Below are positions 34,445-44,700 of a stretch of DNA of 64,000 nt, piece by piece. Where the stretch lies: contig NZ_JAVTTP010000001.1 in NCBI RefSeq assembly GCF_032248455.1, forward strand, positions 186,001-250,000, written 5' to 3'. A program made the translations under genes and the position numbers. This stretch comes from Pricia mediterranea (GTDB lineage Bacteria > Bacteroidota > Bacteroidia > Flavobacteriales > Flavobacteriaceae). Each line of letters begins with the position of its first letter. Within the stretch, counting starts at the first letter, position 1. The notes beneath the pieces are model-generated. The model had not been told where the DNA came from. It ran no database searches and saw only the letters and a program-made list of their open reading frames with translations.

Positions 34445-37032
34445 ATCTTTTGGACGCCTTTCCCATTTACGGTTATGAGGCCCCGATTTTGGTATCCAAG
34501 GAAAGAGGTTGCCTGAGCATCCCGTTGCAGTTAGAACTTCCGGAAATCTACACTTTGGAAAGTAAGGATTACCTGAACCTCAATCGTATGGTTTCCGGCA
34601 TCTTGGAAATACTCGGCGAAAATTGTCTTTTGCACAAGCAGGACCTGTTTTTTGGGGAAAACTATTCCATGGACAGGCAGAGGTTGGAGCGGGATTTTTT
34701 TGAGACAGAGGATGAGCTTTATTTTAAGGACCGGCCCTTCTTGGAGCATTGTTGCTATTTGGCCATCCACAAAGTACCCAAAAACTACATCGGCCGCACC
34801 CCGCTAGGGGCCAATTCCTTTTTGAAAAAGGAACGTAGGTTCTATGGCCAGAACCACGTTCCCAAGGAATACCTCGATGAAGGCGTTATGACAGATTTCG
34901 AGGCCAGGGTCGGGGCCGTAAACGACCTTATCAACGATTCGGGCCTGATGACTTCGAAAATCCTTGATTTCGAGGAACTGTTCGGAGGGGCGGGCTATTA
35001 CGATAGCTATTTGGAAACGGGCTACGGGGAAGGCACGGGCAAGGATATTGATTTTTCCGATAACGGTCTTAGGGTCGGCGACAAACAGGGGCAGTATTTC
35101 ACTCTGGAAAATCTGGACCAGTTCTCCAAAGAGGATATGGCCTTTCACGAGTATTTTGGAAAATACAGCACCGGGGACAACCTCTTCCCCATCGGGAACC
35201 TGTTTTCCCTTGGTTTCAAGATTCCCCAAGAACATATTATCAACCAGTATATCTATATACCGGAAAAAGAGAAGGCCATGGCCAAATTGAGGTCCAAGGC
35301 GAAACGCCTGAACAAATATGCAAGGAACAAAAAGGGGGACAAGAACAGTACCTACCGCGACCAAATTTATGATTTCCAACAACATACACTAAACGAGCAT
35401 AAGGAGTTGGTCTATTACCACTTGAACGTTCTGGGCCTTTCCGGAACAAAGAAGTCCTTCAGGTCGATGTGCAATACCGTTAGGTCGGCTTTTCGGAAAC
35501 TGGGCATCCGTGCGAAGGAAAATACGGTGGATAGAAAGAATCTATTTTTCGGGGGTATCCTTGGCAACGGTATCGGATTGAGCTCGGAACTCTATAGCCC
35601 CTTTTCCTCTGACATGGCGGCCAGTCTTTGGTATTTTGAAGGGGGCTATAAAAACCGGTTGCACGGCCCACACGGATTGCGTATGGTCGATAGGGCCACT
35701 GGCAAACCTTTATTGGTGAGCCTTTACAGGGAACCTGAAGCAAAGGATTGGATTTTTAACCGGGGCATGCTCATCGCTTCGGGATCTGGAGGCGGAAAAA
35801 CCTTTTACGCCAATGCCTATTTATTCTCCGAGTATCGCGAGGGAGCCGAGATCCTTATTCTTGAGAATGGGAACTCCTATGACAAACTGTTGGACTATTT
35901 GGATGGGGTCGTTATTGAGAACGATGATCAAAATCCCTTTACATTCAACCCCTTTGTGCTGGATTCGGTGGATACCGTTGACAAAGGTGGTGAAAAGGTA
36001 CTTACCGAACACAAATTGACTCAACTCATCGCACTGGTCCATCTTTTGCTGGGACAGCAAGGAAACGGTAAGGAAGACGGTCATGATGATGCCGTGACCA
36101 AGACCATCATTGAACTGCTTGTTCAAGGGTATTATCGGGAACAACTTGGAAAAAGCCAAACCGAATACTCTTTCAACACGTTTTACGACCACACCAGTAA
36201 ATACTTGGGGCCGCTTATGGATGCCAAGGGTATCCGAAAAGAAGTCTTCGACCCTAATGTGTTCCTGCTCCTCTTAGGAAAATATGCTCATGATGGACCC
36301 AGGGGATACTTGTTGAACAGTAGGGACCAAAGAATTTCAGGACTCAGCCGTGAACGTCTGGTATACTTCAAATTAGGGAACCTGATCAACAACGAGCAGC
36401 TTTTCCCGATACTGGCTTTTTTGATGATCGATGTTTTCGATAAAAAGTTGAAGGACCCCAAAAAACTGTCCCTAAACAAAATACTGAATGTCGACGAGGC
36501 GTGGGACCTTTTCGACAATCCGATAATGGCCAGTTATTTCGATGCACAGTCACGAATGGCACGGAAATTTGGGGGCCAGCCCATTTTTATCTCCCAAAAA
36601 GTAAGCGATTTTGTCAAATCAAAATATATCGGCAAAACCATCGTGGTAAACAGCCATATCAAGGTATTGCTCGATCTTGGTGAATTTGGCAACTCCTTTG
36701 AGGAAATCCAGCAAGTATTGGGACTGAACGAAAAGCAGAAGCAACTGATCCTATCCAATAACAAAGATTTGCCTATCGGTCGGAAATTGCGGGAAATGGC
36801 CATTTGTTGGAAAGACCGTGTCAAGGTATTCGGATTGGAGACCTCCTTGCCAACGAAATGTCTTTTTGAAACCAATCCCAACGAAAAAGCAAAGATCACC
36901 CGACTACATAAGAAACATGGCCATGTTTGGGAAAGAACGGCCAACGCCTATAAACAGCTGCAAACCGAACTGGCGGAATCCGGTTCAGAGAATTTGAACG
37001 GCAGTGACCTTAACCCAAAATATAGAAAATGA
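34429..37032 (+). CDS. traG: TraG family conjugative ATPase (VirB4-like)
   Basis: An 867-residue cytoplasmic ATPase that powers assembly of the conjugation channel. Walker A IASGSGGGKTF is at about 448-458 and Walker B ILNVDEAWDLF at about 684-694; the N-terminal 430 residues carry the conserved VirB4-type region. Its length fits the Bacteroidetes family. Its ATG overlaps TraF by 16 bases and its stop overlaps the next gene by 4 bases, all on one transcript. Confidence 0.93.
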   Translation: MEKRINLLDAFPIYGYEAPILVSKERGCLSIPLQLELPEIYTLESKDYLNLNRMVSGILEILGENCLLHKQDLFFGENYSMDRQRLERDFFETEDELYFKDRPFLEHCCYLAIHKVPKNYIGRTPLGANSFLKKERRFYGQNHVPKEYLDEGVMTDFEARVGAVNDLINDSGLMTSKILDFEELFGGAGYYDSYLETGYGEGTGKDIDFSDNGLRVGDKQGQYFTLENLDQFSKEDMAFHEYFGKYSTGDNLFPIGNLFSLGFKIPQEHIINQYIYIPEKEKAMAKLRSKAKRLNKYARNKKGDKNSTYRDQIYDFQQHTLNEHKELVYYHLNVLGLSGTKKSFRSMCNTVRSAFRKLGIRAKENTVDRKNLFFGGILGNGIGLSSELYSPFSSDMAASLWYFEGGYKNRLHGPHGLRMVDRATGKPLLVSLYREPEAKDWIFNRGMLIASGSGGGKTFYANAYLFSEYREGAEILILENGNSYDKLLDYLDGVVIENDDQNPFTFNPFVLDSVDTVDKGGEKVLTEHKLTQLIALVHLLLGQQGNGKEDGHDDAVTKTIIELLVQGYYREQLGKSQTEYSFNTFYDHTSKYLGPLMDAKGIRKEVFDPNVFLLLLGKYAHDGPRGYLLNSRDQRISGLSRERLVYFKLGNLINNEQLFPILAFLMIDVFDKKLKDPKKLSLNKILNVDEAWDLFDNPIMASYFDAQSRMARKFGGQPIFISQKVSDFVKSKYIGKTIVVNSHIKVLLDLGEFGNSFEEIQQVLGLNEKQKQLILSNNKDLPIGRKLREMAICWKDRVKVFGLETSLPTKCLFETNPNEKAKITRLHKKHGHVWERTANAYKQLQTELAESGSENLNGSDLNPKYRK

Positions 37033-37661
37033 TGATGTATGTAAAACCAAGAATTGTATGTCTTACTATTTTGATAGGGCTGATAACCCATTTTGGAACC
37101 GCCCAAATACCCGTGACCGATGTAGCGGCCAATGCCCAACTGGTACTGCTCAATCAAAATGTGGCCACGCTCAATTCGCAACTAGTCACCTTGAACTCGA
37201 CCATGGGGAAGCTTTTGGCACAGATGGAGCGAAATGTTACCGCCAATTCCAGCGCTTCAAAAATCCTAAGCCAAGACCTTACCGCAAAAAGAACTCCGGC
37301 CAGTTATGTCATGGGAAGTCCTGAAATGAACGAACTGTACGCCCTAAAGGACAAGATCGTGGAAGCCTATAAGGGCACACAGAAAAACCTGCGCTCCTTT
37401 TCCAATCTAGAAAAAGTGGAAAAGGAAAGGGCTACCAAGATTTTGGCCGATGCCCTGTTACAGGTTTCTTCCTTGGTATCCCAAGGATCCCAGATTGCCA
37501 CCACTGGCGAAATCATCGAATCGGCCGATAGGCTTTCGGCATTACGGTCCATCTTAGTCAATATGGACACTATTTTAGAAGCCATAATAAAGGTCAATAC
37601 GTCCCTCTTACAAAAAAATGAACACCGCAAAGCGGTCTATTCACTGATTAAAACCAATTGA
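37029..37661 (+). CDS. TraI-position periplasmic protein (VirB5-like, DUF4141-type)
   Basis: A 210-residue protein with a signal peptide (about 1-25, ending THFGTAQ) and a helical, coiled-coil mature part with repeated NSQL..LN patterns (50-75) and a long helix later. It lies between TraG and TraJ, where CTnDOT-like elements have TraI (DUF4141). It is probably a VirB5-like minor pilus or channel protein. No cysteines or enzymatic motifs. The first ATG of three consecutive ATGs is used; the exact start is uncertain. Confidence 0.72.
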   Translation: MMMYVKPRIVCLTILIGLITHFGTAQIPVTDVAANAQLVLLNQNVATLNSQLVTLNSTMGKLLAQMERNVTANSSASKILSQDLTAKRTPASYVMGSPEMNELYALKDKIVEAYKGTQKNLRSFSNLEKVEKERATKILADALLQVSSLVSQGSQIATTGEIIESADRLSALRSILVNMDTILEAIIKVNTSLLQKNEHRKAVYSLIKTN

Positions 37662-37669
37662 TATACATT

Positions 37670-38575
37670 ATGCAATCGGATACAGGTTTTAGAGAAACGG
37701 TGAACACGATATTCAATCAGTATATCGACGATGCTTTTACCAATTTGGCCCCTACCTTGGGTATAGGCTTCCAAATGGCAAAAATCGGGCTGGGCATCTT
37801 CGCCATCATGCATTTTGTGGGTAACGACAGGGCCGATGTGTTCAAGGCCCTGAAGTGGTTTCCTTTGATGTTCATCCTCTATAACTACTCCGAGTTCGCG
37901 CATGCCATCTTTGAATTTTACAACAACTTGGGCTCTTCCTTTGTCAGTACGCAAAAGAACTGGGACACCATCGGGCAGAAGGTGGCCTTGGCCCAAATCG
38001 ATGTGGCGGCCAATAACGTTGTGGAATGGAACTTGTTCAGCATGGATATTGATGCGTTGCAGTCCTTTGCCCTTACCGGTTTGGCGGGTTCCATAACGGC
38101 GTTTGCCCATATCGTTTCTACACTGATTTTCGTTGGTATCAAGGCTTTGGCCACCATCTACCTTTTCATTCTTATCATTTTTGGACCTATTAACATAGGG
38201 CTTTCGTTCATTCCAGCCATTTCGGGCCTATGGAAAGCGTGGTTGCAAAAGTTCATGAGCCTGTGCCTATGGCTTCCCATGTTATATGTAGTCGATATGT
38301 TCATGGTCAATCTTGTGGATGCGCTGGTGGATCATTTGCTCCGTAAAAGTGCCTATGACCTTGGATTGATCCTGAGTTCATCTCTCTTGATCTTGATGAC
38401 CTCCTTCTTTTACATCAAGGCCCCGACGTTGGCCAATTTTGTAGTCCAAGGGCTCAACATTTCGGGCGGTGGCATCGTCTCGAAGCCCAAGCACTACGGA
38501 AAAAAAGCGATACAAACGGTCATCGACGCGAAGAGTGGCGGGGCCACAAAAGCTGCGAGGACACTCATCCAATAA
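37670..38575 (+). CDS. traJ: TraJ family conjugation protein (VirB6-like)
   Basis: A multi-pass inner-membrane protein of about 302 residues with hydrophobic helices around 38-55, 62-80, 128-150, 155-180, 190-215 and 235-255. It is placed after TraI and before TraK. VirB6 homologues form the inner part of the channel. A TTG at 37658 overlapping the preceding stop is the other possible start; the ATG at 37670 is preferred because it follows a normal intergenic length. Confidence 0.85.
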   Translation: MQSDTGFRETVNTIFNQYIDDAFTNLAPTLGIGFQMAKIGLGIFAIMHFVGNDRADVFKALKWFPLMFILYNYSEFAHAIFEFYNNLGSSFVSTQKNWDTIGQKVALAQIDVAANNVVEWNLFSMDIDALQSFALTGLAGSITAFAHIVSTLIFVGIKALATIYLFILIIFGPINIGLSFIPAISGLWKAWLQKFMSLCLWLPMLYVVDMFMVNLVDALVDHLLRKSAYDLGLILSSSLLILMTSFFYIKAPTLANFVVQGLNISGGGIVSKPKHYGKKAIQTVIDAKSGGATKAARTLIQ

Positions 38576-38588
38576 TAAAGATTCGCTT

Positions 38589-39212
38589 ATGAAGGATAGG
38601 TATATGATTTTTAACGATATAGACAGAGGCCGAAGGCACAACAAGCGGCTGGTTTATGGGTGTTTGGTGTTGGTGGCCGTAATCTTTGCCATTGCAAGCT
38701 ATTACGTAACGGCGGCAAACGAGCGGGCCAACAATAACGCTTATCTACTATACGGAGGGCAACGCCTACCAATAGCTCCCATCAGGGATATCAAGCAAAA
38801 TCTCGAAATTCTTTGTGAGGGACATATTATCAATTTTCATGAACTTTTTTTCGCTCTGGAACCCGAGTTGGACCTAATAAGAAAGAATATCGAGGGAAAG
38901 GCCTTGTTCATGGTGGATGGGTCAGGCAACCGCTTATATGCCCGTTTGGTCGAAAAAAAGTACTTCCATGATGTGGCAATGCGGGACTATAACTACTTTG
39001 TCGAACTTGATTCGATTCAAATCGACTATGCAACCTATCCGTTTCCGTTCAACTTCTACGGTAAACAGGCCATAGAAAAAGGCAAAACCACAACGTATAG
39101 GAAACTGGTCACCAAGGGATACCTGAAAAAAACGGGAATCACCTTGAATAACCTGAACGGAATCAAGATTTTGGATTTTGAGGTCGTGGACAATTCGGAC
39201 ATCAAACACTAG
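38589..39212 (+). CDS. traK: TraK family conjugation protein (VirB8-like)
   Basis: A 207-residue bitopic protein: short cytoplasmic N-terminus, membrane segment at about 21-39, then a periplasmic domain with mixed strands. The start at 38589 is chosen because the frame's 40 upstream codons lie inside the TraJ coding region; the 207-residue length is that of TraK proteins. VirB8-like proteins nucleate the channel. It sits 13 bases after TraJ. Confidence 0.87.
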   Translation: MKDRYMIFNDIDRGRRHNKRLVYGCLVLVAVIFAIASYYVTAANERANNNAYLLYGGQRLPIAPIRDIKQNLEILCEGHIINFHELFFALEPELDLIRKNIEGKALFMVDGSGNRLYARLVEKKYFHDVAMRDYNYFVELDSIQIDYATYPFPFNFYGKQAIEKGKTTTYRKLVTKGYLKKTGITLNNLNGIKILDFEVVDNSDIKH

Positions 39213-39216
39213 GGAC

Positions 39217-40254
39217 ATGAAATTAGGGGACAACATAAAACGTTTGAAACGCTGGGTCGTCAGGCACCGAAACTTTGCCATTGCCCTACCCCTGATCCTG
39301 ATACTCACCAGTTTCTTTGTTATTGAGAACGTCAAGGATTTCCAATTAAGGCCTAACTCCGAGACCGATGTGTCGAATGGCTTTAATCCGGAGTTGCCCG
39401 GCAAAGTCCCGACCTTGGAATCCAGTGCTACCGATACACCTTTGAAAATTACGGATTCTTTGGCAAAGAAAAAGGTGGAGAAATCCTCGGCTTTACCGGA
39501 CGTTGCCCGGATGAACGATTCAGAAAACGATTCGCTCCAAAGGATCCTGAAACGATTGGAAGGACTATCCTTAGAATCGGACCAGCAGGATGTTCCACAG
39601 GCCGAAATTTCAGATAGTAATAAAACAGTGGAAAGGGAAAAGAAGACTATGATGACCGTGGAGGAACAAAAGCAAAAATTTGTGGAGAATCGCTTGGCCT
39701 ATCGTGAAAAGCTATTGGAGGGAAAAAAGAAAATAATCGGGGAATCCTCGGGGCAAATTCCCCATCCTGAGCAAGAGCAAGAGGAGGTGCCCGAAAACGG
39801 AAAGCCGACTTTCTTTAGGGCAACGGTATATGGCGACCAGTTCATTTTGCCCAATGAGAATGTACGGCTGCTGCTCATGGAGGACATGGTTCTACACAAA
39901 AAACGATTTCCCAAGAATACGTTTATCCATGCCTTGGCTTCGATACAGGGAAACAGGGTCTATTTGGACATAGACAATATCGAACATTACCCGGTCGATA
40001 TCTCCGTCAGGGATTTTAACGACGGTCGGGAAGGCATATATAACAAGAGGGCCGGAGAGCTCTGGAGGGAGTACAAGGCCGAGACGGCAGGCGATGCCCT
40101 ACAGGAAGCCGCTGACGACATCACGAGCGGGGCACCGGATGTCCTGAAAGGTATTACTAGGGGTTTGGGAACGTTCCTGCGAAAAAAAAGGTTAAAGGAG
40201 AAAGATAAGATTTTATTGATCGATGATTATGAACTGTTATTGGTAATGCAATGA
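39217..40254 (+). CDS. traM: TraM family conjugation protein (VirB10-like)
   Basis: A 345-residue protein: one membrane helix at about 20-36, a low-complexity charged periplasmic region (about 50-185), and a folded C-terminal domain (about 195-330) with FFRATVYGDQFILPNENVRL (in the family block). VirB10-type proteins span from inner to outer membrane and sense energy for DNA transfer. The start at 39217 is preferred over the TTG at 39178, which lies inside TraK. No TraL was seen between TraK and TraM. Confidence 0.85.
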   Translation: MKLGDNIKRLKRWVVRHRNFAIALPLILILTSFFVIENVKDFQLRPNSETDVSNGFNPELPGKVPTLESSATDTPLKITDSLAKKKVEKSSALPDVARMNDSENDSLQRILKRLEGLSLESDQQDVPQAEISDSNKTVEREKKTMMTVEEQKQKFVENRLAYREKLLEGKKKIIGESSGQIPHPEQEQEEVPENGKPTFFRATVYGDQFILPNENVRLLLMEDMVLHKKRFPKNTFIHALASIQGNRVYLDIDNIEHYPVDISVRDFNDGREGIYNKRAGELWREYKAETAGDALQEAADDITSGAPDVLKGITRGLGTFLRKKRLKEKDKILLIDDYELLLVMQ

Positions 40255-41231
40255 AGATGAAATCCCTATTGACAATTATTTGGTTATTCGGTTCGTTGTC
40301 GACAATGGCACAGCTGGACACTATTCCGGTCTCAAGGGACTATAAGACGATATTGGTCCTGCCCGCTCCATATGATTTTTCCATTAACGGGAAAGAGCTC
40401 AATTTCATAGAATCCTTTCCGGCAAAAATTGGTTCCGGGACGGTCAGGAATATCGCATTGCTGATCTATAACGATGTGGCACCCGATATAACAGACTTTA
40501 CAAACTATACAATCTATACCCGTGATGGCCTAGCCTATGATTTTATCCTGAAATTGGTGGACATCCCCTCCAAGAAGCGATGGACCATAACCACCGCCAT
40601 GGCGGATAACCTTGACGAGCTTTCCAAAAAGCGAGGGAATCACGAAATAGACAAATCCAACGTTTCACGACAACTGGATATGGAGCAAACCGAGGTTCCT
40701 ACCGAGACTTTCCAGGAAAAATTGAGCGTTAAGACCGGGGAGACCGAAGGTGAGCCTTTACCGCTTACCCGGGAACTGTATGTCTTGGACCGAATGGAAT
40801 ACATACGTCGGCGATGTTATTACAATCAGTTCAACAAGGGCAAAATAATTCGCTATCTGTCCAAATTCGATAACGTATTTCTTTGGCTGGAGAACGTGTA
40901 CTACGAAAACGATGAAATTTACCTGCAGTTCCGATTGGAGAACAAGGAGCATATCGACTATGACGTCAATTTTATAAAATTCAGCATCGCTACGAAATAC
41001 AAAAACAGTTCAAGTAATATTAAGAAAGCACAAAAACCTTTGTTCCGGTACAAGGTTCCCAAAAAGGTCGAGGGGAATTCAGAGAACTATTTCATGGTGG
41101 TCTTCGATAAGTTTACCCTTGATCGGCAAAAAGTTCTTACGGTGGAACTGGACGAAGAAAAGGGCAATCGAAACTTGTCTTTGGACATAGACCATTCTGT
41201 CATTAACAATCCTTTAGGCTTTAAATCATGA
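40251..41231 (+). CDS. traN: TraN family conjugation protein (VirB9-like, DUF4138)
   Basis: A 326-residue periplasmic/outer-membrane protein with a signal peptide (about 1-22, MAQ end) and a beta-rich mature part. The region KTILVLPAPYDFSINGKEL (about 31-49) and the C-terminal LDRMEYIRRRCYYNQFNKG match the DUF4138 type. It overlaps TraM and TraO by 4 bases each (ATGA). It is expected to bind TraM and TraO to form the outer-membrane core of the channel. Confidence 0.87.
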   Translation: MKMKSLLTIIWLFGSLSTMAQLDTIPVSRDYKTILVLPAPYDFSINGKELNFIESFPAKIGSGTVRNIALLIYNDVAPDITDFTNYTIYTRDGLAYDFILKLVDIPSKKRWTITTAMADNLDELSKKRGNHEIDKSNVSRQLDMEQTEVPTETFQEKLSVKTGETEGEPLPLTRELYVLDRMEYIRRRCYYNQFNKGKIIRYLSKFDNVFLWLENVYYENDEIYLQFRLENKEHIDYDVNFIKFSIATKYKNSSSNIKKAQKPLFRYKVPKKVEGNSENYFMVVFDKFTLDRQKVLTVELDEEKGNRNLSLDIDHSVINNPLGFKS

Positions 41232-41779
41232 AGAGAACAGGATTTTTTGTTACGATTTTATTTTGTCTGGTGGCCTCATCCATCTTTGGCCAAATGCGGG
41301 GCAACCTTGCCTCTTCGGTCGGCGTGAGCGGCGGATATGTCGAGGATGGCTACGGTATTATGGGAACGTTCAATTTTCATCCCGATCGCTATCGATATTT
41401 TCAGATAAGTGTTTTGGCCGCAATTGCGGAGGACAAAGGTGACCAAAATATTCCTTACAACATCTTTACTATACAGCCCGGACTGTACTATCGCGTATTC
41501 ATCGCCCCTCAGCGGAAAAATTTTAGCCTCTTCCTAGGTGGGGGCGGACTGTTCGGATATGAGGTCATTAACAACGGGAGCAATGAACTTCCCAGTGGTG
41601 CCCTCATCAACGGCAAAAGCCAATTTATATACGGTCTATATCTCGGTGCAGAATTGGAAGTAGGCATCAGTAACGATTTTTCCATATTGGTCAAGGCGAA
41701 CGAATACTACCACGTCAATTCGGACGTGGGAAATTTTTACCCGTATGCCGGTGTCGGTCTGCGGTATTTTTTGTTTTAA
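41228..41779 (+). CDS. traO: TraO family conjugation protein (outer-membrane component)
   Basis: A 183-residue protein with a signal peptide (about 1-20, SSIFGQ) and a glycine-rich, beta-strand-rich mature sequence ending in YPYAGVGLRYFLF; the terminal Phe is typical of outer-membrane beta-barrels. Place between TraN and the TraQ-position gene and the size match TraO. It is expected to sit in the outer membrane as part of the transfer channel. Confidence 0.85.
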   Translation: MKRTGFFVTILFCLVASSIFGQMRGNLASSVGVSGGYVEDGYGIMGTFNFHPDRYRYFQISVLAAIAEDKGDQNIPYNIFTIQPGLYYRVFIAPQRKNFSLFLGGGGLFGYEVINNGSNELPSGALINGKSQFIYGLYLGAELEVGISNDFSILVKANEYYHVNSDVGNFYPYAGVGLRYFLF

Positions 41780-41791
41780 AAAGACGACGTT

Positions 41792-44700
41792 ATGAAATTC
41801 AGTACCCCACAACGTATAGTCGCCATAGGTATGCTATGCATGATTTTTATATTGGCATGTAGCAAAGATTTTGAAGGAATAGTACAGGATTCCTTTGATT
41901 TCAACTTTGATGGCACCAATGAGGAAAACGGTTTTGTGTTCGAAGCCGTTAAAACTGATTTCAGCTTGGAGCCCGAGCGGATGGTCTCCACGGTTTCCTA
42001 TTTTATGAAATATGATATCCTCAATGGAAGAGGCTATTACCTTGGGACTGAAAATGATACCATTCGCGAGACCGATACGATACCGGTAAAGGATTTTGAC
42101 CCATCCTACCGCTACATGCCCATCGATACGGGTATGCACAGGGTCAAGGTATTGGCCTGGGATTCGAACAAAATACAAAAAGAGTTGGAGCTGACCTACA
42201 GAGTCAGACACGCTAGCTTTAGTTTTCTATTGACCAAAGGTACCGACGATTTCATCATCAATAGCCGAAATCCCATTAACGTAACGCTGTTACGTGATAG
42301 GGAGACTTTCGATCCCGGCAAAGAGACCGATCAGGATTTCGAAATCACCTATCAATTGGAGGATGGTTCCGGCAAACTCTTTTTAGGCGAAAACACCTAT
42401 GATGCCGGAACTCCGTTTATGCTGCAAAAGGGCGTAACGGAATTTAGCTACCAACCAGAAACCTTGGGTGAACATAAGTTGACAATGACTGCCAAGGCCC
42501 CTGATGGGGCCACATTGACCAATGAACTGCTATTGGTGGTAGGAAATATCAACTTTACCTTTAGGGCTACGGCGGCTTCCTCGCAGGTTGAGCTAGAAAC
42601 CAATTTGGCCATCAATATTGACTTGCAAACTCAAGACGAGGAAAGCGAAGTAACTTATGACATAAGCCACTCTTTTTCGTCCGATAGTCAAGGTGCGGGA
42701 ACTGTACGGGACCAAAATGGAGGGGTTATGGATCCAGGAACCTTTCGTGCCATCGGGCCGGGCAATTACAACTTCACTTTCGAGGACGATGAATTGGGAC
42801 AGCGTAAAATCTATTTCGACCTCCGCGATAGCAATGGCCAGATGAAACGCGACAGTGTCGAAATCGAAGTTGCCAATATCCCCTTTACGTTAAGTGGAAA
42901 CTCGGAAAGCAACCAAGTGTTCGTGAACCAGCGAACACAGCTTAACTTCAACATCAAATCGAACGGTAATACGTCCAACATCGACTATTTCCTGACCTAC
43001 GATCCGGAGGAAGGAAACGGAACGGTTACGGGAATCAATGGCGATATAATCCGCAACAATACGGACTACCCCGTGGAATTGGGCAATTTTCCATTGTTCT
43101 ATACTCCGGAAACTTTGGGCCCGCATCGAATCAACTTTTTCGTTACGGACAATTATGGGCAGGAAGTCGGACCTGTTGAAATCGATTTGGAGGCGAAACA
43201 GCTAGAACTGGAATTTAATGCCTCCGCCAATAGTAATGAGGTGTTGGTTGGGCAACGCGGAACTATTTCATTGAGCCTCATTGAAAAAGGTGATTATAGC
43301 GGAGTAGCTTATGAACTGAATTATTTTATATCGGGTGGTGAGGCCCAGCTTTACAATGGGAATTCCCCGATTGTGCCGAGCCAATATTTTACGGTAAGAC
43401 CTGGAAGTTTTGCATATGATTTTATTGCACAAGAGGCCGGGACTTATGAAATTACCTTTTTACTTCGGGATAGTAATGGACAGATTTTAGAAGAAAAAGT
43501 TACGGTCGTCGTGGGGAATAATGATTTTACGGTAAGCATGACACCATCAAAAGCAACGGAATTTTCCAATATTCCGGTTGGGATTATTGTGGATATTGAT
43601 GAAGTACCCGAGGGAGCGAACGATAGCTACTCGGCCTTCTTTTCATCAAGCCAGAACGGTTCGATGTCGGTCAATGGTGTGGCCTACGGTCCAGGGGAAG
43701 AGTTCCCATTGGGTGCAGGAGTCAATAATCTCACATATACAGGACTGGAACCTGGCCAGCACAATATCATTCTAAGCGTGGAATCCGGTTCGGATGTTAC
43801 TCGAACGGCCAATACTACTATAACCTACGACCAAGTGGATTTTACCTTTACGGCGGGAACCCAAAAATCGGATATAACTGTAGGGGAAACTACTGGCCTT
43901 AATTTCAATATTTCCGAAAGTGTGGGGTCTTCGGATTACACCATGCGTTTCAGTATGAACGGGAATGCACTCATCAGGGATAACAACGGTATCGAGGTAA
44001 GCCCAGGTAACAGTTACGATGTCAATACTGGAAACTTTAATTGGACGCTTGAGGGAACCAATGAGAGCACGGTTCGATTGGCTTTCACCGTTCGAAACGA
44101 TACAGGGTTGGAGAAAACAGTGGATATTACGGTAAACGTGGCGGCCAAAGATTATACCTTTACTGCATCAGGCACATTGCAGCAGGCCTATACCGGGGAA
44201 CAGGTGGATATCAACTTCAATATTTCCGAAATCGGAATCGGCGGGGATACCTACGAGATGTATTTTTCAGCAAGTGGTAACAATGGTTCTTTTAAATACG
44301 GAGGTACTAGCTACTCCGCCGGTGAAAGTTTTGACGTACTTCTGGGGGCATTTTCGGGAAAGTATACTGGAACGACCGAGGGCAACCACAACATCACTTT
44401 CACAGTGCGCTCTTCATCGGATGTTGAGAAAACGGCCAGCGTCAATATAAACTATACGGTATATGAGGAACCATTCGAATTGACCATTAGTCAGGCCCCC
44501 GGAGAACGTTTGGAGGGGGAACCTTTTAACATTGCGGTCATTACCAACGCCATTGGCACACATGACCCGGATGTAACCTATCAAATGACATTCTCCTTTA
44601 GTGGAAACCGCGTCGGTTATTTCCTTTATGGTGGAAATAGATATGATGAGGGGCAAACGATTCCATTGAATTATGGAAGTACTAACCTTACCTTCTATCC